Positions 16,460-23,955 of a stretch of DNA of 64,000 bases are shown piece by piece. A model generated the notes under the pieces. That model was not told the DNA's origin and made no database searches. It saw only the letters and a program-made list of their open reading frames with translations. A program made the translations under genes and the position numbers. Position 1 is the first letter of the stretch. The number at the start of each line of letters is the position of its first letter. This stretch comes from Nonomuraea guangzhouensis (GTDB lineage Bacteria; Actinomycetota; Actinomycetes; Streptosporangiales; Streptosporangiaceae), in assembly GCF_019396345.1 (NCBI RefSeq), contig NZ_JAHKRM010000019.1, forward strand, positions 186,001-250,000, given 5' to 3'.

Positions 16460-17460
16460 CGGGAGCCTCCCGAGGCGAACGGGTTGTAGGCGTTGGTGTA
16501 GACGTCCTGGGCCTTGACCTGGCCGGGCTTGATCTCGCCGGCGTCCTCCAGCCAGGTGATCCACCGCTGGAACTCCTGCGGCTCGATCACCCCGCCCTTG
16601 GTGGCGACGCCGCTGCTCTTCCAGAAGCCGACGGCGGTGGCGTCCTCGTTCCTGCCGCGCTTGGCGATGATCTTCTTGAACTCGGCCACGACCTCGTCCC
16701 GGCTGTGCGTCTGGGTCCACTGGATGGCCTTGGCAGTGGCCTCGACGAACTTCCTGGCCGTGTTCGGGTTCTGCTTGATGAAGCGGTCGGTGAGCACGTA
16801 CGTCCCGGCCGAGAAGTTGCCGAACAGGTCGACGTCCTTGAACAGGGCCTTGAGACCGCCGCGCGCCAGCGCCTTGTCACGCAGGAGGCCGCCGAGCACG
16901 GCCACGTCGATCTGTTTCTGGCGCAGCGACTGCTCGGTGCTGACGGGTGGCACGGCGACCAGTTCGACCTGCTTGATCTCGGCCGGGGTCAGGCCGCCGC
17001 GCTTGAGGTATTCCTTCAGCACGGCTTCGGCGTGGGCGCCCAGGGTGTTCATGCCGACCTTCTTGCCGATCAGGTCGCGGGCGGTGTGGATCGGGCTGTC
17101 CTGGAGGGTGAAGAAGCCCTGGTAGGAGTACTGGTCGCTGCCGTAGTAGCTGACCACCGCCTTGATCGGGGCCTTGGCGGCGACGAGCTTGACCACGGCG
17201 CCGTTGAACGCGCCGCCGAAGTCGCTCTGTCCCGTGGCGGCCGTCTGGATGTCCTGTGGTCCGCTGGTCGTGTTGCCGATCCACTTGAGCTTGACGGGTT
17301 TGAGATAGCCGAGCTCCTCGGCCAGCTCGGGGAAGGTGACGTTGCCGACACTGCCCTGGTAACGCAGCTCCTGGGTTTCGGTGGAGCCCTGGGCGGTGCC
17401 GCACGCCGTAAGAGTCGTTACGGCAAGGAGGATGGGAACGAGGGAAAGGGGTCTGATCAC
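16456..17460 (-). CDS. ABC transporter substrate-binding lipoprotein (SsuA/TauA/NMT1-like)
   Basis: 334 residues. GTG start; hydrophobic leader ending in the lipobox L-T-A-C (Cys 20) for lipid anchoring. The mature part follows the aliphatic sulfonate/NMT1-like pattern: a Q-S-D-F-G-G-A segment in the ligand cleft, V-G-M-N-T-L-G and a C-terminal two-lobed repeat. It begins an operon of SBP, ATPase, permease, monooxygenase, FMN reductase and flavin reductase, all overlapping by 4-50 bases, which fits scavenging of an organosulfur compound as sulfur source. Nitrogen- or carbon-source alternatives are not excluded. Confidence 0.88.
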   Translation of the reverse strand: MIRPLSLVPILLAVTTLTACGTAQGSTETQELRYQGSVGNVTFPELAEELGYLKPVKLKWIGNTTSGPQDIQTAATGQSDFGGAFNGAVVKLVAAKAPIKAVVSYYGSDQYSYQGFFTLQDSPIHTARDLIGKKVGMNTLGAHAEAVLKEYLKRGGLTPAEIKQVELVAVPPVSTEQSLRQKQIDVAVLGGLLRDKALARGGLKALFKDVDLFGNFSAGTYVLTDRFIKQNPNTARKFVEATAKAIQWTQTHSRDEVVAEFKKIIAKRGRNEDATAVGFWKSSGVATKGGVIEPQEFQRWITWLEDAGEIKPGQVKAQDVYTNAYNPFASGGSR

Positions 17461-17578
17461 GAGATGTCCTCAAATAAGGGGGGGACGGGGACTAAGTCGT
17501 GATCAGTGACACTGTGCGCTGACGACGCGGCAGAAGTCGACATGCGCGCGCCGGGTCAGATCCGGGCTCATGCAGACG

Positions 17579-17607
17579 ACGCTACGCAGGCTCGCGCCAA
17601 AAGTCAA
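17579..17607 (-). promoter_or_regulatory. Sigma-70-like promoter for the organosulfur-type operon
   Basis: On the minus strand TTGACT (complement of 17602-17607), a 17-base spacer and TAGCGT (complement of 17579-17584, fitting TANNNT) stand 119 bp before the GTG of the substrate-binding protein. This is the best promoter-like match in the 188-bp gap. Confidence 0.5.
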
Positions 17608-17648
17608 CATTTCCTACTTGGTTTACATGAAATTATGAAGGCCGCAGG

Positions 17649-18713
17649 TCAGGCGCCCGCGAACCACAGGTCCGGTTCGCCCGGAACGTGCCGCGCCCGC
17701 CCCCGCGACTCCAGCCACACCAGGTGCGCCAGCGTCTCGTTGTTGGCCGCCCGGCGCATGAACGGCGGGATCGTCTCCCAGGGCCGCGCCCACGTCAGGC
17801 CGGTCGCGATGTCCCAGCAGCAGATCCCGCCGGAGGCGGCCCCGATCGCCCGCTCGATCTCCCCCAGCCGCTCCTCGTGATGCGCGATCACGTAGTCGAC
17901 CCGTTCGGCCAGTTCGAGGAAGCGGTACTCGTGCGCGGGCAGCACCTCCTCCACGTCCAGCTTCCGTACGGCGGCCAGCGCGTCGAGGTAGTCGGCCAGC
18001 GGGTTGGGCGCGGACTGCGGGTGCACGGCCACCATCGGCGTGATCTTGGCCAGCACGTGATCGCCGGAGAACAGCAGCTTCCTGGACGGCGACACGAAGC
18101 AGAGATGGCCGGGCGAGTGCCCGGGAGTCCAGACGGCTCGCAGGTCCCAGCCGGGCAGGTCCAGCCGGTCTCCGTCCTCGACCAGCCGGTCGGGCTTGGC
18201 CATCGACACCATGTGCCTGATCATCATCGAGGCGCCGGCCAGCTCGTCCAGGGTCAGCTCGGGCACCCCCGACCGGACGAGCAGCGCCCGTTCGCGCTGG
18301 ACCAGCGAGTCGATGGCGCTGTCGTCATACCGCTCGTGGACCAGGCGCGCGTCGGCGGGGTGCAGGGCGATCCACGCGCCCGACATCTCCCGGACCCGCC
18401 CCGCCAGGCCGTAGTGATCGGGGTGGATGTGGGTGACCAGGACGCCCTTGACATCGGTGATCGCGTACCCGGCGACCCGCAGTCCCGCGACGAGCGCCTC
18501 GTAGGCCTCGTCGGTGTTCCATCCGGCATCGACGATGGCGACCCCGTCCGGCAGTTCCAGCACGTAGACCAGCACGTAACGCAGGGGGTTCACCGGGATC
18601 GGCACCGGGACCGACCACAGTCCGGGCCGCACCCGCTCGACCTCGGGAATCGTTCCGCCGAGCCACGCCGCGCGCTGGGTCTCGCTGGATGGAGTCACCA
18701 CGAACTTCGCCAT
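17649..18713 (-). CDS. MBL-fold metallohydrolase
   Basis: 354 residues. Metallo-beta-lactamase fold with the zinc motif T-H-I-H-P-D-H near residue 95, V-W-T-P-G-H-S-P-G-H (second metal site) and F-S-G-D-H-V-L. It resembles the glyoxalase-II/RNase Z-like hydrolase families with a C-terminal helical extension, often annotated as thioesterase or lactonase; the substrate is unknown. The start at 18713 has no clear ribosome-binding site, which fits a leaderless transcript. Only 37 bp separate it from the divergent GST gene. Confidence 0.82.
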   Translation of the reverse strand: MAKFVVTPSSETQRAAWLGGTIPEVERVRPGLWSVPVPIPVNPLRYVLVYVLELPDGVAIVDAGWNTDEAYEALVAGLRVAGYAITDVKGVLVTHIHPDHYGLAGRVREMSGAWIALHPADARLVHERYDDSAIDSLVQRERALLVRSGVPELTLDELAGASMMIRHMVSMAKPDRLVEDGDRLDLPGWDLRAVWTPGHSPGHLCFVSPSRKLLFSGDHVLAKITPMVAVHPQSAPNPLADYLDALAAVRKLDVEEVLPAHEYRFLELAERVDYVIAHHEERLGEIERAIGAASGGICCWDIATGLTWARPWETIPPFMRRAANNETLAHLVWLESRGRARHVPGEPDLWFAGA

Positions 18714-18750
18714 GCAGAGCATTGTGCCCGAACCATGTTCTACTGAAGAG

Positions 18751-19611
18751 ATGAAGCTGGCACGAGAAATCGCCGGTGACGGGCGCTTTGTCCGGCAGCC
18801 GAACCGTTTCACCGACCGCCTGGGCCCGCCGGAGCCGGGCCGCTACCGGCTCTACGCCTCCTATGCCTGCCCGTGGGCGCAGCGGGTGCTGATCGTCCGC
18901 AAGCTCCTCGGGCTGGAGGACCTGCTGGACGTGACGATCGTGGACCCGATCCGCGACGAGAAGGGCTGGCGGGTGCCCGGCGGCGAGTATCTGTCGGAGT
19001 TGTACCTGGCCACCGATCCCGAATACGCGGGCCGCTACACCGTCCCCTGCGTCTGGGACACCGTGGACAAGCGCATCGTCACCAACGACTTCCCCCAGAT
19101 CACGCTAGATCTTGAAATGACGTGGTCCACCTCCCCCGACCTCTATCCGCAGCACCTCAGAGCCGACATCGACGCGATGAACGACCGGCTCTACCACGGG
19201 CTCAACAACGCCGTCTATGAGGCGGGGTTCGCCCGTGACCAGGGGGCGTACGAGGAGGCGGTGTCGCGGGTCTTCGCCACCCTCGACTTCCTGGAGGCCC
19301 GGCTGGCAGGGTCGGCGTACCTGTTCGACACGCTGACCGAGAGCGACGTCCGCCTGTACACCACCCTGGCCAGGTTCGACGCGGTGTACTACGGGCATTT
19401 CAAGTGCTCGATCAGGCGGCTGAGCGACTATCCGGCGCTGTGGGCGTACGCGCGGAGGCTGTACGCGATCCCGGCCTTCGCCGAGACCACGGACTTCGAC
19501 CACATCAAACGCCACTACTACGTCACGCAGACGAACATCAACCCCAGCCAGATCGTCCCGGTGGGCCCGCTGCTCGACTGGAACGAGCCTGATCTCAGTC
19601 GGCGGCCGTGA
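18751..19611 (+). CDS. Xi-class glutathione-S-transferase-like protein (glutathionyl-hydroquinone reductase family)
   Basis: 286 residues. The hallmark S-Y-A-C-P-W-A-Q-R sits at about 42-50, where the Cys of C-P-W is the catalytic thiol of Xi-class enzymes (YqjG/ECM4). The C-terminal helical domain includes T-E-S-D-V-R-L-Y. In Gram-negative bacteria these reduce glutathionyl-hydroquinones; actinomycetes generally make mycothiol instead of glutathione, so the real thiol partner here is probably different. Start 18751 lacks a strong ribosome-binding site. The 3' end overlaps the convergent anti-sigma-like gene by 17 bp. Confidence 0.85.
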   Translation: MKLAREIAGDGRFVRQPNRFTDRLGPPEPGRYRLYASYACPWAQRVLIVRKLLGLEDLLDVTIVDPIRDEKGWRVPGGEYLSELYLATDPEYAGRYTVPCVWDTVDKRIVTNDFPQITLDLEMTWSTSPDLYPQHLRADIDAMNDRLYHGLNNAVYEAGFARDQGAYEEAVSRVFATLDFLEARLAGSAYLFDTLTESDVRLYTTLARFDAVYYGHFKCSIRRLSDYPALWAYARRLYAIPAFAETTDFDHIKRHYYVTQTNINPSQIVPVGPLLDWNEPDLSRRP

Positions 19612-20353
19612 GCCCTTCGGCGATCTTCTTCAGCTCGCGGGTCGTCTTGGCGGCCCCGAGCTTCTTGGCATAGAGCGGGCTGATCATCACCTCGGCCCGC
19701 CGCCCCTCGCCCATGTTCAGGAAGAGAGTCGGGGTTCCCTTCCCACCGTCCTCGCCGACCCATTGCACGATCAGGTAGCCGGTCCGGTCGCCGATGGCCA
19801 CCTCTTCGCCCTTCTTCTCGTCGCGGTAGTCCTGTGTGCGTTCATCGACCTCCTGGACGGCCTGGCCTTCGTACACGAAGATCTGGACGCAGTAGAAACC
19901 GTGCTTGTCACCGTCGTAGTTCCATGAGGTCGTGTAACTGTCACCGTGGTCCAGAGACCAGTGGCCCCACTGCAGCCCATCGGGCAGGTAACCCACCTTG
20001 ACGCGCCCGAAGGCCCTTCCGTCGCCCAGGTCCCCGAGATCGCGGGTCGGGGACGGGAGGGGTGGGGTGTCGTCGATGGCGGGGACGTCCGGCTGCGACG
20101 TCTCCGAGGCCACGGCAGGGTCGCCGGGGCCGGGTGCCGGCCCCTGCACAGCCACGGAGCTCGGGCCGAGGACCAGGTAGGCGGGCACCACGGCAGCGGC
20201 GACGGCCACCGACGTGGCCAGGGCGGCGAACCTGACCCGGTGCTTCCTCCTCCGGCCGGACCGGATCACCCGGTCCACGAGGTCGGGCGCGGCCCGCAAC
20301 GTCGCGGTCTCGTCCGCCATGATCTGGCGAAGGTGGTCCTCAAGCGTGGACAT
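19595..20353 (-). CDS. Membrane-anchored partner of the SigE-type sigma factor (putative anti-sigma factor)
   Basis: 252 residues: a basic cytoplasmic N-terminus (about 1-40), one membrane helix (about 43-66), a Pro-rich linker and an extracytoplasmic domain of about 150 residues with no motif I recognise. The topology and the 14-bp overlap with the upstream sigma gene fit an anti-sigma or sensor partner. No zinc-binding HxxxCxxC motif is present, so it is not a ZAS-type anti-sigma factor. The pairing is inferred from position. Confidence 0.65.
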   Translation of the reverse strand: MSTLEDHLRQIMADETATLRAAPDLVDRVIRSGRRRKHRVRFAALATSVAVAAAVVPAYLVLGPSSVAVQGPAPGPGDPAVASETSQPDVPAIDDTPPLPSPTRDLGDLGDGRAFGRVKVGYLPDGLQWGHWSLDHGDSYTTSWNYDGDKHGFYCVQIFVYEGQAVQEVDERTQDYRDEKKGEEVAIGDRTGYLIVQWVGEDGGKGTPTLFLNMGEGRRAEVMISPLYAKKLGAAKTTRELKKIAEGLTAAD

Positions 20354-20855
20354 TCCTGATCACTCCTTCCACTGTTCCGTCGCCGAGCGCCGTACGGAGC
20401 TTGGCCATCGCCTTCGACGCCTGACTTTTCACCGTGCCCACCGAGCAGCCGAGGATCTCGGCCGTCTGCGTCTCGCCGAGGTCCTCCCAGTACCGCAGGA
20501 CGATCACCGCGCGCTGCCGGGGAGGCAGGGCGCGCAGGGCGTCCATGAGCAGTCGGCGCAGGTCGATGTCGGTCTCCGGCGCCGCCGACTCCGGCGGGGT
20601 GTGCACCGGGATGATGTGCAGGATCGCCCGGCGCCGGGCCCGGCTGATGGCGGTGTTGACGATCACCCGGCGGATGTAGGGCTCGGGGTTGGCGTACCGC
20701 ACCCGGTCCCAGTTTCGGTATGTGCGTTCCAGCGCCGTCTGCAGCAGGTCTTCCGCCTCAGCCTCGTTGCCGCAGGTGAGGTAGGCGACCCGCAGCAGGC
20801 TCGTGCCGCGTGCGGCCACGAACGCGGCGAATTCCTGTTCCTCGGCGCCGCTCAC
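20340..20855 (-). CDS. SigE-family ECF RNA polymerase sigma factor
   Basis: 171 residues with region 2 (about 5-75: R-V-A-Y-L-T-C-G-N-E-A-E-A-E-D-L-L-Q) and region 4 (about 110-160: L-P-P-R-Q-R-A-V-I-V-L-R-Y-W-E-D-L, E-I-L-G-C-S-V-G-T-V-K-S-Q), no region 3. GTG 20855 gives the usual length; the frame stays open upstream across the divergent promoter region without another good start. It is divergent from a CU044_5270-family gene, and both have the same GGCAAC-N17-CGTAT promoter, implying that this sigma drives both. Confidence 0.9.
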   Translation of the reverse strand: MSGAEEQEFAAFVAARGTSLLRVAYLTCGNEAEAEDLLQTALERTYRNWDRVRYANPEPYIRRVIVNTAISRARRRAILHIIPVHTPPESAAPETDIDLRRLLMDALRALPPRQRAVIVLRYWEDLGETQTAEILGCSVGTVKSQASKAMAKLRTALGDGTVEGVIRNVHA

Positions 20856-20883
20856 GCCTGTCCGTCCGATTTCACGCCTCCTA

Positions 20884-20911
20884 ATACGCCTGGGCCGCGC
20901 CAGGCGTTGCC
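20884..20911 (-). promoter_or_regulatory. ECF-type promoter of the sigma factor gene
   Basis: On the minus strand GGCAAC (complement of 20906-20911), exactly 17 bases, then CGTAT (complement of 20884-20888). It is the mirror image of the plus-strand promoter at 20935-20962. The surrounding sequence forms an inverted repeat (12 perfect bp, about 24 near-perfect) between 20872-20895 and 20951-20974. Confidence 0.7.
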
Positions 20912-20934
20912 TCGCGCCGAAGCGCTGTCTCACA

Positions 20935-20962
20935 GGCAACCCCGCGGCTCGCCCAGGCGTAT
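20935..20962 (+). promoter_or_regulatory. ECF-type promoter of the CU044_5270-family gene
   Basis: GGCAAC at 20935-20940, a 17-base spacer and CGTAT at 20958-20962. Transcription would begin about 7-10 bases later, almost on the start codon, suggesting a leaderless message. Identical element order and spacing to the divergent sigma-gene promoter. Confidence 0.7.
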
Positions 20963-20973
20963 AGGGAGGCGTG

Positions 20974-21888
20974 ATGAAACTCGTGACCACCCCGATCCGG
21001 GCGATGATCGCCGTCGGGACCGGACTGACCGCGGTGAGCGCCATCGCTCTGCTGAGCCCGCCGGCCGCGCCCGGCCTCCTGGACGCGCCGGACCTGCGGC
21101 TCACCGCCACGGTGACAACTCCGGCGGAAGGCGCTTACTGGCATACGAGGACGCTGTGGAAGACCACCCATCCCCGGCAGCTCGGGAGCGGCTCGAACCG
21201 CTACTGGGTGGAGGAGCAGCGACTCGACGAGTTGTGGACCTCGCGCGATGGAAAGGCCTGGATCGGGTTCCGGACGCTGGGGACACGTCCGAAGAGCGCG
21301 GCCGACGAGAAGGCCTGGCGCCGCGACGGCTCGCCGGCCAAGTGGAGCCGCACGGCTGACGGCAGGACCGTGGACCTGTCCACCAAGCCGGACAAGGGCC
21401 GCGTCCGCGCCGTGAAGGGGCCGGGCACGTTCTTCCTGGACGGGCAGCAGCTGACGTTCGAGGAGGTCCAGAAGCTGCCCGCGGACCCGAGCGGGCTGAA
21501 GACCTGGCTCGGGAAGGCCGCGCGGGTCTCAAGGGTTCCGGAGGATCGGGTCGAGGAGAACGTGAGAGGGGCGCTGCCCACTCTGCTGAGCGACCTTCCC
21601 GCGCCGAAGGAGGTTCGCACCGCTGCTTACCAGGCGTTGCTGACGATGCCCGGCGTCCGCTCCCTGGGGACGGCCAAGGACAGCCTGGGCAGGACCGGCG
21701 TGAAGGTCTCCATCGACGAGGACTCGGTCGTAACCGAGCTGATCGTCGACCCGGACGAGATGGTGCTGCTGGCCCAGAACCAGACGACCACACTCAACGG
21801 CAAGCCCTTCCCGAACAAGACCTACACCAAGACCCTGTTCCAGGCCGGCTGGACCGACGCTGCTCCCTCGGTGCCCGCTCTCCCCTGA
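20974..21888 (+). CDS. CU044_5270-family secreted or membrane-anchored protein
   Basis: 304 residues with an N-terminal hydrophobic segment (about 8-32) that may be a signal peptide or anchor, followed by a soluble domain with Y-W-H-T-R-T-L, W-V-E-E-Q-R-L-D-E-L-W and W-x(4)-G motifs typical of proteins labelled CU044_5270. Function unknown; members often neighbour SigE-type sigma factors. ATG 20974 is preferred over GTG 20971, though either could be used. The divergent sigma gene and matched promoters suggest it belongs to that sigma's regulon. Confidence 0.7.
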   Translation: MKLVTTPIRAMIAVGTGLTAVSAIALLSPPAAPGLLDAPDLRLTATVTTPAEGAYWHTRTLWKTTHPRQLGSGSNRYWVEEQRLDELWTSRDGKAWIGFRTLGTRPKSAADEKAWRRDGSPAKWSRTADGRTVDLSTKPDKGRVRAVKGPGTFFLDGQQLTFEEVQKLPADPSGLKTWLGKAARVSRVPEDRVEENVRGALPTLLSDLPAPKEVRTAAYQALLTMPGVRSLGTAKDSLGRTGVKVSIDEDSVVTELIVDPDEMVLLAQNQTTTLNGKPFPNKTYTKTLFQAGWTDAAPSVPALP

Positions 21889-21890
21889 TG

Positions 21891-21995
21891 TCTTACGGCC
21901 GGCATGGGCCAGCCCCACCCTCCGTGCGGGGCTGGTCTCCCTCCAGGGGAACGCTCCCCCGGTTCACGGGGCTGGGCGCCGTGACGTGCGCATCC
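21891..21995 (+). repeat. Intergenic repeat family, copy B
   Basis: Begins TCTTACGGCCGGCATGGG three bases after the stop of the CU044_5270 gene. CCAGCCCC (21909-21916) and GGGGCTGG (21928-21935) form a perfect 8-bp stem. The antisense strand of this copy is read through by the MFS gene and forms its last 30 or so codons. Best match is copy C. Confidence 0.8.
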
Positions 21996-23308
21996 TTGAC
22001 CGGAGCGCCCCCATTCGTGAGCCGGTGGGGTTCGGTCAGCGGGGGCATGCGGACGAACAGCAGCGCCGAGGCCAGCACCACCGCGGCGGCGAGCGACCAG
22101 GTGGCCGAGAGACCGGCGTGGGTGGCCAGTGTGCCGAACATCACATTGGACAGCCCCGCCCCCGCCTGCAGTGACAGGGAGCTCGTCGAGGTCACCGTCG
22201 TGCGCTGGGCGGCCGTGACGGCCTTGTGTGTCATCTCCAAGCACAGGAGCCCCGTCATCGACAGCCCCGAGAACATGACGACATAGGCCAGCCCGGTGGC
22301 CGCGAAACCGGGTGCCCCGTCCACACCGGCCGTGGCGGCCAGGGCGGCGATGGCCAGCGCGGTCAGGACGGCGCCCGCGACCGCGCCACGCACCGAACCG
22401 CCCGTCAACCAGGCCACCCGGGGCGCTGTCGCGCTGCCCACCGCGCTGCCCGCGAACCCGAGCGCCGCCACGACGGCGTAACCGGTGCTGCCCAGCTCCG
22501 CCGTACCCGCCAGCGCCGCCAACCGGCCGGGGGTGAGCAGTTCGACGGCGGCCAGCGCGACGCCCGAAGAGGCGGCGGCCAGCATCAGGCGGCGCAGCAC
22601 GGCGGCCCCCGCCACCAGCCGCACCCCGCCCGCCACGGTTACGGGCACGTCCCGGAACACCCGTGCTAATGACCAGGCCCCAGCTGGCTGATGAGCGCGC
22701 GATGGCTCGGGGAGTGCGAAAAGCACCGACACCAGGAGCACGAGCCCGGCCGTCGCGCCCATCAGCGGCGGCACCGCGAGAGGCGTCATCACCCCAGGCG
22801 GCACCACGACCGGGACGAACCCGCCCACCAGGGCGCCCAGGCACAGCGCCACCGACTCCATCGCGCCGCCGCGTGCCAACCCCGGCTTGAGGTCGGCGCC
22901 CGGGCCTTCGAGGTCGTGCAGCGTGTCGACGTACCAGGCGGTGGCGGGGCCGCTGGACAGGGCGCGGGCGACGGCCTTGAGCACCCAGGTGGCCAGGAAC
23001 ATCCAGAACGTGGTCGACACCGCCATCAGCGCGAGCGAGACGACGTTGAACGCGGCCGAGATCGCCAGGACCGTCCGGCGGCCGATCACGTCGGCCAGGC
23101 CGCCGGTGGGCAGTTCGAGGCCGAGGGTGACCATTGAGAACACCATGGTGGCGAGCCCGACCTGGGCCAGGCTGAGACCCCTCTCGGTCATCAGCAGCAC
23201 CGTGACGGACATCGTCAGGCCAATCGGCAGCCAGGTCAGGAAACTGACCAGCAGGTAACGGCGCAGCGCGGACCGGGGCGTCATCGGCCTGTCACCCCTA
23301 CCTGACAT
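21893..23308 (-). CDS. MFS transporter, probable drug or metabolite exporter
   Basis: 471 residues with about 12 membrane helices; the loop 2-3 motif G-L-A-D-V-I-G-R-R is the MFS motif A. ATG 23308 overlaps the stop of the ArsR-type regulator (TGATG), so regulator and pump are coupled and the pump's substrate is likely sensed by that regulator. The last 34 or so residues (from about A-P-V-K-D-A-H-V) are encoded by the antisense of repeat copy B and are probably not part of the original protein. Confidence 0.85.
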   Translation of the reverse strand: MSGRGDRPMTPRSALRRYLLVSFLTWLPIGLTMSVTVLLMTERGLSLAQVGLATMVFSMVTLGLELPTGGLADVIGRRTVLAISAAFNVVSLALMAVSTTFWMFLATWVLKAVARALSSGPATAWYVDTLHDLEGPGADLKPGLARGGAMESVALCLGALVGGFVPVVVPPGVMTPLAVPPLMGATAGLVLLVSVLFALPEPSRAHQPAGAWSLARVFRDVPVTVAGGVRLVAGAAVLRRLMLAAASSGVALAAVELLTPGRLAALAGTAELGSTGYAVVAALGFAGSAVGSATAPRVAWLTGGSVRGAVAGAVLTALAIAALAATAGVDGAPGFAATGLAYVVMFSGLSMTGLLCLEMTHKAVTAAQRTTVTSTSSLSLQAGAGLSNVMFGTLATHAGLSATWSLAAAVVLASALLFVRMPPLTEPHRLTNGGAPVKDAHVTAPSPVNRGSVPLEGDQPRTEGGAGPCRP

Positions 23309-23880
23309 CAGCTCTCCCGCCCTTCCTGCGGCGCGCGCGGGAAGACCGCCGACCAGACGCTCATCGGCACGGCGCCGGGGTCGTCCGCGTACCGGTCGGC
23401 AAGCTCCCGCACCAGCTCGTCGACGCGCTCACTGAACTCACGGACGGCCGTCGCCGGCAGCCGGACCAGATGGTCGCTCATCCCGGAGACCTCGACCAGC
23501 TCAGCGGGCCACTCCCCCGCCTCGAACGCCTCGAACGCCCGCCCCAACGCCTCCAACTGGCGCAGCTGCATGATCCGGACGGCCTCCTGTCCCTCGGGCG
23601 TGGCCGCCATCTCCAGGTTGTCCCAGGAGGTGTAGCGGTGGCGGGCCCGCCAGCGGCGTTCCCGGCCGTCGCGGCGCTCCGGGTCCTCCTCGATGAAGCC
23701 GTACTTGGCCAGCTCGCGCAGGTGATAGCTGGTCGAGCCGGAGCTCTCCCCCACCTCGCGCCCCAGCTCGCTGGCCGTCGCGGGCCCGTGGGCGCGCAGG
23801 AGGCCGAGCAGCCGCACCCGCAGGGGGTGCGCCACCACCTTGAGCACCCGAGGATCGCTGATCTTGAACCTCTCTTCCAT
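23308..23880 (-). CDS. ArsR/winged-helix transcriptional regulator
   Basis: 190 residues. N-terminal wHTH (about 8-90): V-L-K-V-V-A-H-P-L-R-V-R-L-L-G-L-L, then S-G-S-T-S-Y-H-L-R-E-L recognition helix; no CxC metal site, so not a metal sensor of the classical ArsR kind. The C-terminal half is helical and unassigned. ATG 23880 has no clear ribosome-binding site. Coupled to the MFS gene and divergent from the B3/B4 gene across two tandem 14-bp repeats that may be its operator. Confidence 0.85.
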   Translation of the reverse strand: MEERFKISDPRVLKVVAHPLRVRLLGLLRAHGPATASELGREVGESSGSTSYHLRELAKYGFIEEDPERRDGRERRWRARHRYTSWDNLEMAATPEGQEAVRIMQLRQLEALGRAFEAFEAGEWPAELVEVSGMSDHLVRLPATAVREFSERVDELVRELADRYADDPGAVPMSVWSAVFPRAPQEGRES

Positions 23881-23898
23881 ATCCGAAGAGTAGATCCC

Positions 23899-23926
23899 AA
23901 AGACAATTTTGCAAAGGGAATTTTGC
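23899..23926. promoter_or_regulatory. Tandem 14-bp direct repeat, candidate ArsR operator
   Basis: AAAGACAATTTTGC (23899-23912) is followed directly by AAAGGGAATTTTGC (23913-23926); 12 of 14 bases agree. It is an A/T-rich island in the 75-bp gap between the divergent ArsR and B3/B4 genes. Confidence 0.6.
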
Positions 23927-23955
23927 GATCTCCCGAGGCGAATAAGCTGGGACGC

